From: a bacterium
Lineage (GTDB): Bacteria > Vulcanimicrobiota > Vulcanimicrobiia > Vulcanimicrobiales > Vulcanimicrobiaceae
Assembly (NCBI GenBank): GCA_021790935.1
Contig: JAJYFL010000002.1
Location: forward strand, 1-64,000
Reading direction: 5' to 3'
Length of the DNA stretch: 64,000 nucleotides
Part shown: in pieces, positions 49,266 to 57,366 of the stretch
How the letters are laid out: each line of letters opens with the position of its first letter
How positions within the stretch are numbered: the first letter of the stretch is position 1
Program-made: the position numbers and the translations under genes
The notes under the pieces: generated by a model
The model's database searches: none
What the model saw: only the letters and a program-made list of their open reading frames with translations
Told to the model about the DNA's origin: nothing

Positions 49266-51716
49266 ATGTCGCGACGTATCCTAGCGGCACTTTGCACCCT
49301 CGTGCTCCTCGGTGCGAATGCTCCGCAACTTACCGTCTACAGCGCCCCGGCAGCGAAACGGCCCGCCGGTGCGCCGAATCCGCGAAGGCCCTTCGATCTC
49401 ATCCTGCCAAACGGGCGCACCGTCGCGCCGGTCGGCGCGAGCACCGTGGTCGGCACGAATGCGCTGGGGCTGACGCTTACGCCGGATGGCGCCTTTGCGA
49501 TCGTGAGCAACGACGACGAGCTCCGCTACGGCGTGCGCAGCTACCTCGCTCGGGCCGCGCGCGGCGGCTACTCGCTGGCAGTCGTGAACGCGCGCACGAT
49601 GCGGCTGGTTTCGACGTATCAAGCCCCCAAGCGGACGTTTTTCGCGGGTGTCGTGGCCTGTAAGGATCCGGCAGACCCGTCGCGGACCATCGTGCTGGCC
49701 TCTGGGGGGCCTTCAAACGGCGTCGACGTCTTCGACCTCTCGCGCTACGGGCGGCTGACCTTCGAACGTGCCATCGCCATTCCGGGGCCGGCCGATGCGC
49801 GTTTCGCGAACGATGGCCACAGTTTCCCGGCGAGCCTCGCGCTCTCCGACGATCATCGTACGGCCTACGCCGTCAACTTCTTGGGCGACACCGTGACCGC
49901 GATCGATGTCAAGACGCGCACCGTGGAGAGCACGGTGCCCGTGGGATTCTTCCCATCGGGCATCGCGGTAGCCCACGCGCGCCTCTACGTGACCGACGGT
50001 GGCCTCATGCGCTACGCGAGGCTGCCGCAGCGGACCCTCCTGCCGCCCTTCGCAAACGTCTCCCGCGCGCCGCGGCACGCCTCGGCGCTCTCGCTGCTTG
50101 GATTGGATGCGCGCGGCAACGTGCATGGCGGGCTTGCGCCCCTTCGTATGGACCGGACGCCCGACGGCGTGGAGAACGTCGGCGGGGCCGATCCGAGCGC
50201 GATCGTGCTTTCGCGGAACGGCCGGTACGCCTATGTGACGATGACGAACGTCGATCGCGTCGCAATCGTCGATCTGCGCGCCCGGCGCGTGATCGGCGGC
50301 CTCGACCTGCGGCTGTTCGACGAAGCGCCGTACGGAACGCAGCCCGATGCGATCGTCCGCAGCCCCGACGGAACACGCGTCTATGTCGCACTTGCGGGCA
50401 TGAACGCGGTTGCGGTTCTGGACTCGCGCAACCCCGCGAAACTCCACCGCTTGGGGCTGATTCCGACGGGCTGGTACCCCTCGGCGCTGGCGGTCTCCAA
50501 GGATGGGCGTTATCTCTACGTTGCCAACGCCAAGGGCCTCGGCACGGAGCCAGGACCGGCGGGCGAGAGCGACACGATGTGGGCAACGCTGCAGCGGATC
50601 GACCTGAAATCCGTGCCGCTGGTCAAAACCACGCTATCGACCTTACGGTACTTGCGCGTGGCGCGCTTAGCCGTCAGCGATCCGATCGTTCCCCCGCTGC
50701 GTTCGCTGCAGCGATCGAGCGTGATCCGGCACGTCGTCTTCATTCTCGAGGGGAGCCAGACGTTCGACTCGGCCTTGGGCGACCTTCAGGACGCCCAAGG
50801 CCATCCCTACGCGAACGGCGATCCAGCCCTGGCATCGTGGCCCCAAAGCCTGACGCCGAATCTGCATGCCCTGGCAAGCGAGTTCGCCCTGGCCGAAAAC
50901 GTCTATACCGGCGGCACCGCGACGGCATTTGAGGAGCGCACCGAACGGCTCAAGGACGCGAGCGGCGCGTTCTTCGGTTCCGGAGAAGATCCGGAGGATT
51001 ACCCGCGCAGCGGATATATCTTCAACGCCTTGCAGCGCGCACACCTAACCTACCGCGATTATGGCGAGCTCCTGCGCGTCTCGGGCTACGAGACGGGCGG
51101 CGCCGCGACGCCGGGACTTGGCGGCTACTACACGTGGAACGTCCCGGCTCTGGCGGCGCTCGCTGGCCACGTCGATCTTCGCTACCCTGGGTGGAACCCA
51201 AGGATCGGCAACCTGAAGCGGGCGCTGGAGTTCGAGCGAGACTACGGCCGTTACGTGAAGGCAGGAACGGTACCCGACTTCACCTACGTCTGGCTGCCCG
51301 GCGACCACGGGGAGAGCGCTCCGGGGCTGCCATCTAGGAGGGCGCAGGCGGCCGAAAACGACCGGGCGGTCGGTGAGATCGTTCAGTATATCAGCCACCT
51401 TTCGACCTGGGCGTCGACGGCTATCTTCATCATGCCGGCCGATACCCGGGGCGGGCGCGATCACGTATACGCCCGCCGAACCTATGCGATCGTCGTTTCT
51501 CCGTACGCCAAGCGCCACTACATCGGCGCCGATCACCTCTCGACGGCCAGCATCCTCAAGACCGAGGAGGAGATCCTTGGTCTGCCGGCACTCTCCTTGA
51601 ACGACCTCTTGGCGACCGATATGGCCGGCTTCTTTACGCCGATGGCCGATTTAACGCCGTTCGAAGTGCTCGGCGCTCCGACGTCGAACTCTTCGCACAC
51701 CGATACGACGAGATGA
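49266..51716 (+). CDS. secreted YncE-type beta-propeller / phosphoesterase fusion
   Basis: 816 residues from ATG 49266 (a GTG lies one codon before). A signal peptide covers 1 to about 19. Residues 60-450 are beta-propeller repeats (SPDGTRVYVALAGMNAVAVL, SKDGRYLYVANAKGLG) of the YVTN/YncE type. From about 490 a phosphoesterase domain related to phospholipase C follows: RHVVFILEGSQTFDSALGDL, YTWLPGDHG-like FTYVWLPGDHGESAPG and IFIMPADTRGGRDHVYARR. In the usual motif E-N-R-S-F-D the Asn-Arg is Gly-Ser here, so activity is uncertain. The stop overlaps the next gene by ATGA. Confidence 0.85.
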   Translation: MSRRILAALCTLVLLGANAPQLTVYSAPAAKRPAGAPNPRRPFDLILPNGRTVAPVGASTVVGTNALGLTLTPDGAFAIVSNDDELRYGVRSYLARAARGGYSLAVVNARTMRLVSTYQAPKRTFFAGVVACKDPADPSRTIVLASGGPSNGVDVFDLSRYGRLTFERAIAIPGPADARFANDGHSFPASLALSDDHRTAYAVNFLGDTVTAIDVKTRTVESTVPVGFFPSGIAVAHARLYVTDGGLMRYARLPQRTLLPPFANVSRAPRHASALSLLGLDARGNVHGGLAPLRMDRTPDGVENVGGADPSAIVLSRNGRYAYVTMTNVDRVAIVDLRARRVIGGLDLRLFDEAPYGTQPDAIVRSPDGTRVYVALAGMNAVAVLDSRNPAKLHRLGLIPTGWYPSALAVSKDGRYLYVANAKGLGTEPGPAGESDTMWATLQRIDLKSVPLVKTTLSTLRYLRVARLAVSDPIVPPLRSLQRSSVIRHVVFILEGSQTFDSALGDLQDAQGHPYANGDPALASWPQSLTPNLHALASEFALAENVYTGGTATAFEERTERLKDASGAFFGSGEDPEDYPRSGYIFNALQRAHLTYRDYGELLRVSGYETGGAATPGLGGYYTWNVPALAALAGHVDLRYPGWNPRIGNLKRALEFERDYGRYVKAGTVPDFTYVWLPGDHGESAPGLPSRRAQAAENDRAVGEIVQYISHLSTWASTAIFIMPADTRGGRDHVYARRTYAIVVSPYAKRHYIGADHLSTASILKTEEEILGLPALSLNDLLATDMAGFFTPMADLTPFEVLGAPTSNSSHTDTTR

Positions 51717-52549
51717 TGACAAAGGAAAACGTTCGCTCCGGGCCACGCCTCGCGGCTAGCCCGACCGGCGCTTTGCGCGCCGCACTCCTGGTTGCACCGC
51801 CGGCGAATATTGCCGACGCACGCCCGCTGCAGGGCGAGCCGTCGGCAGTCTTCGCGCGCGCTACGTTGCAGTTCGAGACGCTTTGCGCGACCCTGCGCTA
51901 TTTCGGCTGCGGGCCGGCGGTCGCGCAGGCTGGGGACGGGGCCGGACCAAACGCCTCCGCCGTCGCGGATTGCGCGCTGGTCTTTGACGACGGTGCGGCG
52001 ATCCTGCGCCCCTCGGTGCTTTCGCGGCGGCCCGAGACCGAGCCGGTCGCGCGGGAGTTGGCTCGGCTCGGCCTCCCGATCGCCTGGCGTACGGCACCGC
52101 CCGGTCTCATAGACGGCGGCGACGTGCTGCTGGTCGGGCATACGGCGTTCGTGGGCGTAGGTGCCGGCAGCAATGCGTTCGGCCGAGCCGGATTCGCCGA
52201 GCTGGCCTCAGCCCACGGGTTTGAAGTCGTCGAAGTCTCCGTAGCGGGCGGTTGCGCGCTGCGCACCGTCGCCGGTGCCATCGCGCACGATACCGTTGCG
52301 TATGCAAAGGGTCGCGTGGACGCGGCGGCGTTCTCGCGGTTACGCGCGATCGAGATCGATAGCGACGAGGCCTTCGGCGCAGGCGTCCTCAATATCGGCG
52401 AGCGCCACGTCATCGCCGATCTGCGCTACCCGAAGGCGGTCGACGCGTTGCGCAAGGCGAGAGTCGTGGTCGAAGCGATCGATCTCTATGAGTTCGGCAA
52501 GATCGGCATAACGCCGTCGATGCTGGCCATAGCGCTCAGACGCAGCTGA
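51713..52549 (+). CDS. dimethylarginine dimethylaminohydrolase-like protein, possibly inactive
   Basis: 278 residues of the guanidino-group hydrolase fold: CALVFDDGAAILRPSVLSRR and GLIDGGDVLLVGHTAFVGVG are the N-terminal DDAH-like blocks (substrate Asp, G-G-D motif). Two key positions look changed: where DDAH has L-H-L-K/R-S/T with the catalytic His, this protein reads C-A-L-R-T, and the C-terminal T/H-C-L-S-L with the nucleophilic Cys reads T-P-S-M-L-A-I-A-L. It would normally turn dimethylarginine into citrulline. This member may bind rather than hydrolyse. It is coupled to the preceding gene. Confidence 0.72.
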   Translation: MMTKENVRSGPRLAASPTGALRAALLVAPPANIADARPLQGEPSAVFARATLQFETLCATLRYFGCGPAVAQAGDGAGPNASAVADCALVFDDGAAILRPSVLSRRPETEPVARELARLGLPIAWRTAPPGLIDGGDVLLVGHTAFVGVGAGSNAFGRAGFAELASAHGFEVVEVSVAGGCALRTVAGAIAHDTVAYAKGRVDAAAFSRLRAIEIDSDEAFGAGVLNIGERHVIADLRYPKAVDALRKARVVVEAIDLYEFGKIGITPSMLAIALRRS

Positions 52550-52550
52550 C

Positions 52551-53288
52551 GTGCGCATCGCGGTCGTCTCCGACATTCATGGGAACCTCGTGGGCTTGGA
52601 TGCGTGCTTGGCGGATCTGCAGAGCCAAGGCGGCGCGGATCTCATCGTCGCGGCGGGCGATCTCTGCATGGACGGTCCCAAGCCCAAGAAGGTTTTGCAG
52701 CGTTTGGCCGAGGTGGGCGCGCGCTGCATCCGCGGAAACACCGACCGCTACCTAGCCGCGACCGACGACGCGGCGCTCGCGGAGCTGAGCGAAAGCGATC
52801 GCCAGCAGATACCGTGGCAGCGTACGGATGTGGGCGAAAAGTGGATTGCGTGGCTCCGCGATCTGCCGTTTTCGCTGCGTTTCGGTGAGGAAGACGCGCA
52901 ATTGCTGGTCGTGCACGCCAATCCGACGACCGACGACGAGCAACTGTGGCCGGATGCCGAAGACGCGTTGCTCGAGCGGCTGATCGGTGACGAACGTGCC
53001 CAAACGATCGCCTTCGGCCATCTGCACCTTCCTTACGTCCGGGCCTGGCGCGGCCGCCTTCTGGTCAACGTGGCGTCGGCGGGATTGCCCAAAGACGGCG
53101 ATCCTCGCGCCGGGTATGCGATCTTGACGGCCCGGTCGGCCGGATGGGAGGTCCGCCACCGTCGCGTCGCCTTCGACGTCAAGAAAGTTGCAACCCAACT
53201 GGCCGATTGCGGTATTCCGGATAGTACCAACCTCATCAACGTTCTTCGCCGCCACCGGTACAGAAAATTAAAGACGCTCATTCCTTAG
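52551..53288 (+). CDS. metallophosphoesterase (YfcE/DR1281-like)
   Basis: 245 residues from a GTG 1 bp after the preceding stop. The calcineurin-type metal motifs are in order: AVVSDIHGNLVGL (D8, H10), VAAGDLCMDGPKP, CIRGNTDRYL, LLVVHANPT and IAFGHLHLPYV. Members of this small cytoplasmic group hydrolyse phosphodiesters or phosphomonoesters; the natural substrate is usually unknown. A basic C-terminal extension (LRRHRYRKLKTLIP) could bind nucleic acid. Repeat copy C begins 3 bp after its stop. Confidence 0.88.
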   Translation: MRIAVVSDIHGNLVGLDACLADLQSQGGADLIVAAGDLCMDGPKPKKVLQRLAEVGARCIRGNTDRYLAATDDAALAELSESDRQQIPWQRTDVGEKWIAWLRDLPFSLRFGEEDAQLLVVHANPTTDDEQLWPDAEDALLERLIGDERAQTIAFGHLHLPYVRAWRGRLLVNVASAGLPKDGDPRAGYAILTARSAGWEVRHRRVAFDVKKVATQLADCGIPDSTNLINVLRRHRYRKLKTLIP

Positions 53289-53290
53289 TG

Positions 53291-53461
53291 GCTAGCAGGC
53301 TGTCGGAGTTAAGCACGTTTCCGTCTTTGGGCCGCCTTTTGTCCGAATACTTCGTTGCTCATCAGTCACGAAGCTACGGCTTCGCTCCTTCTTCGCGCCT
53401 CGTCTCCGAACAAAATTCGGCGCCAAATCCGGAAACGGCTCAACTCCGACAGCCTGCTAGC
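53291..53461 (-). repeat. palindromic dispersed repeat, copy C
   Basis: 171 bp, core in reverse orientation relative to copies A and B. Its ends form a terminal inverted repeat of 24 bp (GCTAGCAGGCTGTCGGAGTT outward) with one mismatch. It is about 95 percent the same as copy A by eye, including matching arm changes (GTTTCC with GGAAAC here, GTTTTC with GGGAAC in A). It lies between the metallophosphoesterase stop and the ABC ATPase coding region. Confidence 0.87.
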
Positions 53462-53488
53462 GGCAGCCCGGCCATCGATATCTCGCAT

Positions 53489-54184
53489 ATGGTCAAGCGC
53501 TACGGTGATTTCACCGCGGTTGACGACGTGTCGCTGCGCGTGGAGGCCGGAGACTTCTTCGGGTTTCTCGGCCCCAACGGGGCCGGAAAAACGACGACGA
53601 TCAGCGCGATCGTCGGCCTTGCGCGGATCACGTCGGGCAGCATCGAGGTCTTCGGATACGACAACGCCACGCAGTGGCGTGAAGCGCGGCGGTTTATCGG
53701 CTTGGCGCCTCAAGAGTATAATTTCGACCGCTACCTCTCGATTCGCGACGTCTTGATCTATCAGGCGGGCTACTACGGCCTCGCGCCGCGCCTTGTGCGC
53801 GAACGGGCCGACGAGCTGCTCGAACAGTTTGGCTTGGAGCGGCATGCCAAGCTCGAGTACACGAAACTTTCGGGCGGCATGAAACGGCGGTTGACCTTGG
53901 CGCGCGCGCTCGTGCACGACCCGAAAATCCTAATCCTCGACGAGCCGACCGCGGGTGTCGACGTCGAGTTACGGCTCGAATTATGGGCCCTGCTGCGCCG
54001 CCTGAACGCCGAAGGGATGACGATCTTCCTCACGACGCACTATTTGGAAGAAGCCGAGGCCCTGTGCCGCAACATCGGCATCATACGAGCGGGGCGCCTG
54101 GTCGCGCTCGAACCGACGCGAGATCTCCTGGCGCGTGCGGGCCGCGGTTTGCAGGATATCTTCTTGGAGTTGACGCGAGCGTGA
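53489..54184 (+). CDS. ABC-2 type exporter, ATP-binding subunit
   Basis: 231 residues if the ATG at 53489 is used. Walker A GPNGAGKTTTISAIVGL (about 29), Q-loop GLAPQEYNFD, signature LSGGMKRRLTLARALVHDP and Walker B ILILDEPTAGVDVELRLELW with the switch His in TTHYLEEAEALC are complete. Family members have a short strand (AIDISHMVKRYG) before this Met; those codons exist but no normal start precedes them except a GTG at 53288, which would read through repeat copy C and add 67 residues. It is coupled to the permease by GTGA. Confidence 0.9.
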   Translation: MVKRYGDFTAVDDVSLRVEAGDFFGFLGPNGAGKTTTISAIVGLARITSGSIEVFGYDNATQWREARRFIGLAPQEYNFDRYLSIRDVLIYQAGYYGLAPRLVRERADELLEQFGLERHAKLEYTKLSGGMKRRLTLARALVHDPKILILDEPTAGVDVELRLELWALLRRLNAEGMTIFLTTHYLEEAEALCRNIGIIRAGRLVALEPTRDLLARAGRGLQDIFLELTRA

Positions 54185-54954
54185 TCGCACGCATCAACCA
54201 CGTCGCCATGCTGACGCTCATTCGGCGCGAGATGGTTCGCAGCATCAAGATCATCAATCAAGTGATCTGGCCGCCGATCATTACGACGTTGCTCTACGTC
54301 TTCGTCTTCGGCATGGCGCTTGGAAGCCGCATCAAGCAGGTACAGGGAGTTTCATACTCGGAGTTCTTGATACCCGGGCTGATCATGCTGCAAGTCATAG
54401 ATTCTTCTTACGGCGAGTGCAGTAGTTCCGTCTTTCAGGGGCGCTTCATGAATTCGATTCAGGAGATGCTGATCGCGCCGATGTCGGCCGGCGAGATCGT
54501 CTTCGGCTATGTCTTGGGGAGCCTCGTTCGCGCGCTCGTCATCGCAAACATTATCATGGTGCTCGGTGTGATTTTCGTGCACACCTTACCGCGCGACTGG
54601 GTGCTGTATTTCGGCGTCATGACGCTGGTGGCGGTGCTGTTCTCAGCACTCGGCGTGATCTTCGGCCTACTGGCGGAGAAGTTCGACCATATTGCGGTGC
54701 TTACGACGTTTGCGATTACGCCGCTGGTCTTCGTCGGCGGCGTCTTTACCTCGGCGCAACTGCTCCCGCCGTTTCTGCGAAACTTCGAACTGTTCAATCC
54801 GATGTTTTACACGATCGACGCCTTCCGGTACAGCTATACGGGGCAGAGCTATCTGCCGCTGTGGTTCTCCTTGACGGTCATCGGTGCGCTGGCGGCTGCA
54901 TCGCTCGCCACGGCGCTGCGAATGGCCGCCGTCGGTTATAAATTGCGCACCTGA
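54181..54954 (+). CDS. ABC-2 type exporter, permease subunit
   Basis: 257 residues from GTG 54181. Six membrane helices: LIRREMVRSIKIINQVIWPP begins the first, then FLIPGLIMLQVIDSSYGECS and SIQEMLIAPMSAGEIVFGYV (the coupling-helix region), and FAITPLVFVGGVFTSAQLLP with NPMFYTIDAFRYSYTG near the end. This is the NodJ/DrrB/YadH-like ABC-2 pattern. With the ATPase it would export a lipid, glycan or drug; the substrate is unknown. A fragment of the palindromic repeat follows the stop directly. Confidence 0.9.
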   Translation: MIARINHVAMLTLIRREMVRSIKIINQVIWPPIITTLLYVFVFGMALGSRIKQVQGVSYSEFLIPGLIMLQVIDSSYGECSSSVFQGRFMNSIQEMLIAPMSAGEIVFGYVLGSLVRALVIANIIMVLGVIFVHTLPRDWVLYFGVMTLVAVLFSALGVIFGLLAEKFDHIAVLTTFAITPLVFVGGVFTSAQLLPPFLRNFELFNPMFYTIDAFRYSYTGQSYLPLWFSLTVIGALAAASLATALRMAAVGYKLRT

Positions 54955-54961
54955 GCGCGCG

Positions 54962-55002
54962 GTACCAAATCCGAAAACGGCTCGACCCCGGCGGCCTGTT
55001 AT
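54962..55002 (+). repeat. palindromic repeat end fragment D
   Basis: ACCAAATCCGAAAACGGCTC and the following bases match one arm of copy C (CCAAATCCGGAAACGGCTCA) and continue through its terminal segment with a few changes. The core and other arm are missing. It lies between the ABC permease and the convergent MBL gene. Confidence 0.65.
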
Positions 55003-55826
55003 TCCGGGAAGAATGGGTTGTGCGCCTTCTCCCAGCCGACGCGACTGGGCGGTCCGTGCCCCGGCATCAGGACGGTGTCGTCGGGGAGTGTAAATATCCG
55101 CGTTCTAATGCTGCGTAGGATATCGTCGTAGGTCGTGCGGTCCCCGTACGCGCCGCCGACGCTGCCGGCGAAGAGCGTATCGCCGGTGAAGACGGTGGAG
55201 CGAAAGAGGTACGACGACGAGCCGTCGGTGTGCCCCGGGGTATGCAGCATACGGATGCTCGCATCGTCGCCAAATGGGAGTTCGTCGCCGTCGCGCACGA
55301 GCGTCGCTCCGGCGGCTAGCGGCCCGAGCGCGTGGGAGTCGGCGCGATGCACGACGACGCGCGCGTCCGGGAATGCGGCGGCGACGTCGGCGGCCGCATC
55401 GCAATGGTCGGCATGTTTGTGCGTGACGAGCACGTACTGCAGGTGATAGGCGCCCTCGCGTAAGATGCGCAGCAAGTTTGCGGGAACGCCCGCCGGATCG
55501 ACGAGCGCCGCCCGCTTGCCCCCATCGAGAAAGAAGACGTATCCATTGCTTGGATGCGGGCGCTGCGGATGGTGCCGCACGTCGGATAGGACGATAGGCT
55601 CGGGGTGCCAGCGCGATGCGGCCGCCTCCGCGAAGGCGCTCGGATCGAGTCGGAGCGCGCGGGCCAGCGCGCGCGCCTCCTCGCCGGCGGGTGCGCTCTG
55701 CCCGGCGGACCACGAGGCGATCGCCGCCACGGAGAGGCCCGTCGCCCGCGCCAGCCCTCGCGCATCCAAGCCGGTGCCGCGCATGGCTTTCCCGAGAACG
55801 TCCGAAAAGTCGTCTTCCAGTGCCAT
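54999..55826 (-). CDS. N-terminal HTH / metallo-beta-lactamase fold hydrolase
   Basis: 275 residues from ATG 55826. Residues 5-65 look like an XRE-type helix-turn-helix (VLGKAMRGTGLDARGLARAT then GLSVAAIASWSAG). From about 85 an MBL fold follows with H-x-H-x-D-H in VTHKHADHCDAA, the second His in TPGHTDGSSSY, the bridging Asp in FTGDTLFAGSVGG and a last His in LMPGHGPPS, as in glyoxalase II-like hydrolases. The substrate is unknown. The joining of the two parts is unusual. It diverges from trxB with 63 bp between. Confidence 0.82.
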   Translation of the reverse strand: MALEDDFSDVLGKAMRGTGLDARGLARATGLSVAAIASWSAGQSAPAGEEARALARALRLDPSAFAEAAASRWHPEPIVLSDVRHHPQRPHPSNGYVFFLDGGKRAALVDPAGVPANLLRILREGAYHLQYVLVTHKHADHCDAAADVAAAFPDARVVVHRADSHALGPLAAGATLVRDGDELPFGDDASIRMLHTPGHTDGSSSYLFRSTVFTGDTLFAGSVGGAYGDRTTYDDILRSIRTRIFTLPDDTVLMPGHGPPSRVGWEKAHNPFFPE

Positions 55827-55889
55827 TTGCCGGCGATTCGACGCCGCGGTGCAACCGGACTGCCGCATCGAGCGGTCGAAAAATGCGCT

Positions 55890-56825
55890 ATGGAACGCCT
55901 CGTCATCATCGGTTCCGGTCCGGCCGGACTCACCGCCGCCATCTACGCCGCCCGGGCGAATCTGCATCCGCTGGTGCTGGCCGGCGGAATGTACGGCGGC
56001 CAGCTCATGCTCACCACGGAGGTCGAGAACTATCCAGGTTTCCCCGACGGTATCCAGGGGCCCGACCTCATGCTCAAGTTTCGCGAGCAGGCGGTGCGTT
56101 TCGGCGCGCGCATCGAGGATGTCGACGTAACGGCCGTCGATTTTGCTCGGCGCCCGCTCGTCGTGCGCACGGCCGACGGCGAGCGCGAGGCGCGCAGCGT
56201 TATCGTTGCGACGGGAGCCGCAGCGCGTTGGTTAGGCATTCCGGGCGAGGAGCGCCTACGCGGCCGCGGCGTCTCGACCTGCGCGACGTGTGATGGAGCG
56301 TTCTTCCGAGACAAGCATATCGTCGTCGTCGGCGGCGGGGACTCGGCGATGGAGGAGGCGCTTTTTCTAACGCGCTTCGGCCGTAAAGTAACGGTCGTCC
56401 ACCGCCGGCCGGGCCTGCGCGCGAGCAAGATCATGAGCGACCGCGTCCTGGCGAACGAAAAGATCGAGTTCGTTTGGAATGCGGTCGTGGAGGAGGCCGT
56501 CGGCGAGAGTCAGTTGACCGGATTGAAACTGCGCGACGTGGAGAACGGCAGCCGCAGCGAGCTCGCGGCCGACGCGCTCTTTATCGCGATCGGCCACGAC
56601 CCCAACACGGCGATCTTCGCCGGTCAACTCGAACTCGACCGAGCCGGATATATCGTCTCGCCCGACGGTACCTCGACCAACGCCGAAGGGGTCTTCGTTG
56701 CCGGAGACGTGCACGATATCCGCTACAAGCAGGCGATTACCGCCGCGGGCTCGGGGTGCAAAGCGGCAATGGACGCAGAGAAGTATCTCGAAGCGCTGGA
56801 GTTTGCGGCCGCTACGCGCGCGTAA
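55890..56825 (+). CDS. trxB: thioredoxin reductase
   Basis: 311 residues. The FAD-binding start VIIGSGPAGLTAAIYAARAN, the redox-active pair C131/C134 (STCATCDGAFF), the NADPH domain IVVVGGGDSAMEEALFLTRF and the closing FAD motif GVFVAGDVHDIRYKQAITAA are complete. It reduces thioredoxin with NADPH in the cytoplasm. The start at 55890 is where the family begins; the longer upstream frame is the shadow of the MBL gene. No thioredoxin gene is adjacent. It converges on the GNAT gene with a 14-bp overlap. Confidence 0.95.
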   Translation: MERLVIIGSGPAGLTAAIYAARANLHPLVLAGGMYGGQLMLTTEVENYPGFPDGIQGPDLMLKFREQAVRFGARIEDVDVTAVDFARRPLVVRTADGEREARSVIVATGAAARWLGIPGEERLRGRGVSTCATCDGAFFRDKHIVVVGGGDSAMEEALFLTRFGRKVTVVHRRPGLRASKIMSDRVLANEKIEFVWNAVVEEAVGESQLTGLKLRDVENGSRSELAADALFIAIGHDPNTAIFAGQLELDRAGYIVSPDGTSTNAEGVFVAGDVHDIRYKQAITAAGSGCKAAMDAEKYLEALEFAAATRA

Positions 56826-57366
56826 GGCACAGCTCGTACACGAACTCACCGGTAGGAGGCCCGTAGCCGCGCCGTACGCCAAGGCGCGTCTCCACGTGCC
56901 GGAAACCTAGCGATTCCGCCACCGCGACCGACGCCACGTTGCGAACGTCCATCTCGGCCACGACGCGCCGTACTCCATGAACGTGCTGCAGATGTTCGAT
57001 GGTCGCGTGCGCGGCCTCACGGGCGTATCCGTTGCGGCGATGAACGACGTAGATGCCATAGGCTATGTGCGCCGTATCGTTCGCGACCATCGTGGCCTGC
57101 GTCGCACCGAGCAGCAGCCCGGTCTCGCGCGATCGGCACAGCCAGTTTTCCCACGTTTCGTTACGATTTGGAAAGGGGCTTCCGCGCTCCCAGCGGCGGT
57201 AGAGCGCGCGTAGATCGTCGAGCGTCTTCGGGCGCAGATCGGGGAAAAATTCCCACATGCGTTCATCGTCGAGATACGGCCACGCCTCCCGCGCGTGCTC
57301 GGGCGTCGTCGGCTCGAGTACGAGCCGCGGCGTCTGCAAGAGATGCCGGGCGGTGCTCTCGCTCAC
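56812..57366 (-). CDS. GNAT-family N-acetyltransferase (RimJ/RimL-like)
   Basis: 184 residues. LLQTPRLVLEPTTPEHAREA is the usual start of RimJ/RimL-type acetyltransferases; the acetyl-CoA site is in IYVVHRRNGYAREAAHATIE, where the R/Q-x-x-G-x-A/G loop reads R-R-N-G-Y-A, and NVASVAVAESLGFRHVETRL is the C-terminal motif. It acetylates an amine of an unknown small molecule or protein terminus. The start ATGA overlaps the stop of the epimerase gene, so the two are co-translated. Confidence 0.87.
   Translation of the reverse strand: MSESTARHLLQTPRLVLEPTTPEHAREAWPYLDDERMWEFFPDLRPKTLDDLRALYRRWERGSPFPNRNETWENWLCRSRETGLLLGATQATMVANDTAHIAYGIYVVHRRNGYAREAAHATIEHLQHVHGVRRVVAEMDVRNVASVAVAESLGFRHVETRLGVRRGYGPPTGEFVYELCLTRA

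Noticed and set aside
53355-53460. Conserved peptide MLISHEATASLLLRASS in all three repeat copies
   Set aside because: The frame is open in every copy only because the DNA itself is conserved. There is no ribosome site, and the downstream codons differ in ways that follow arm pairing rather than coding.
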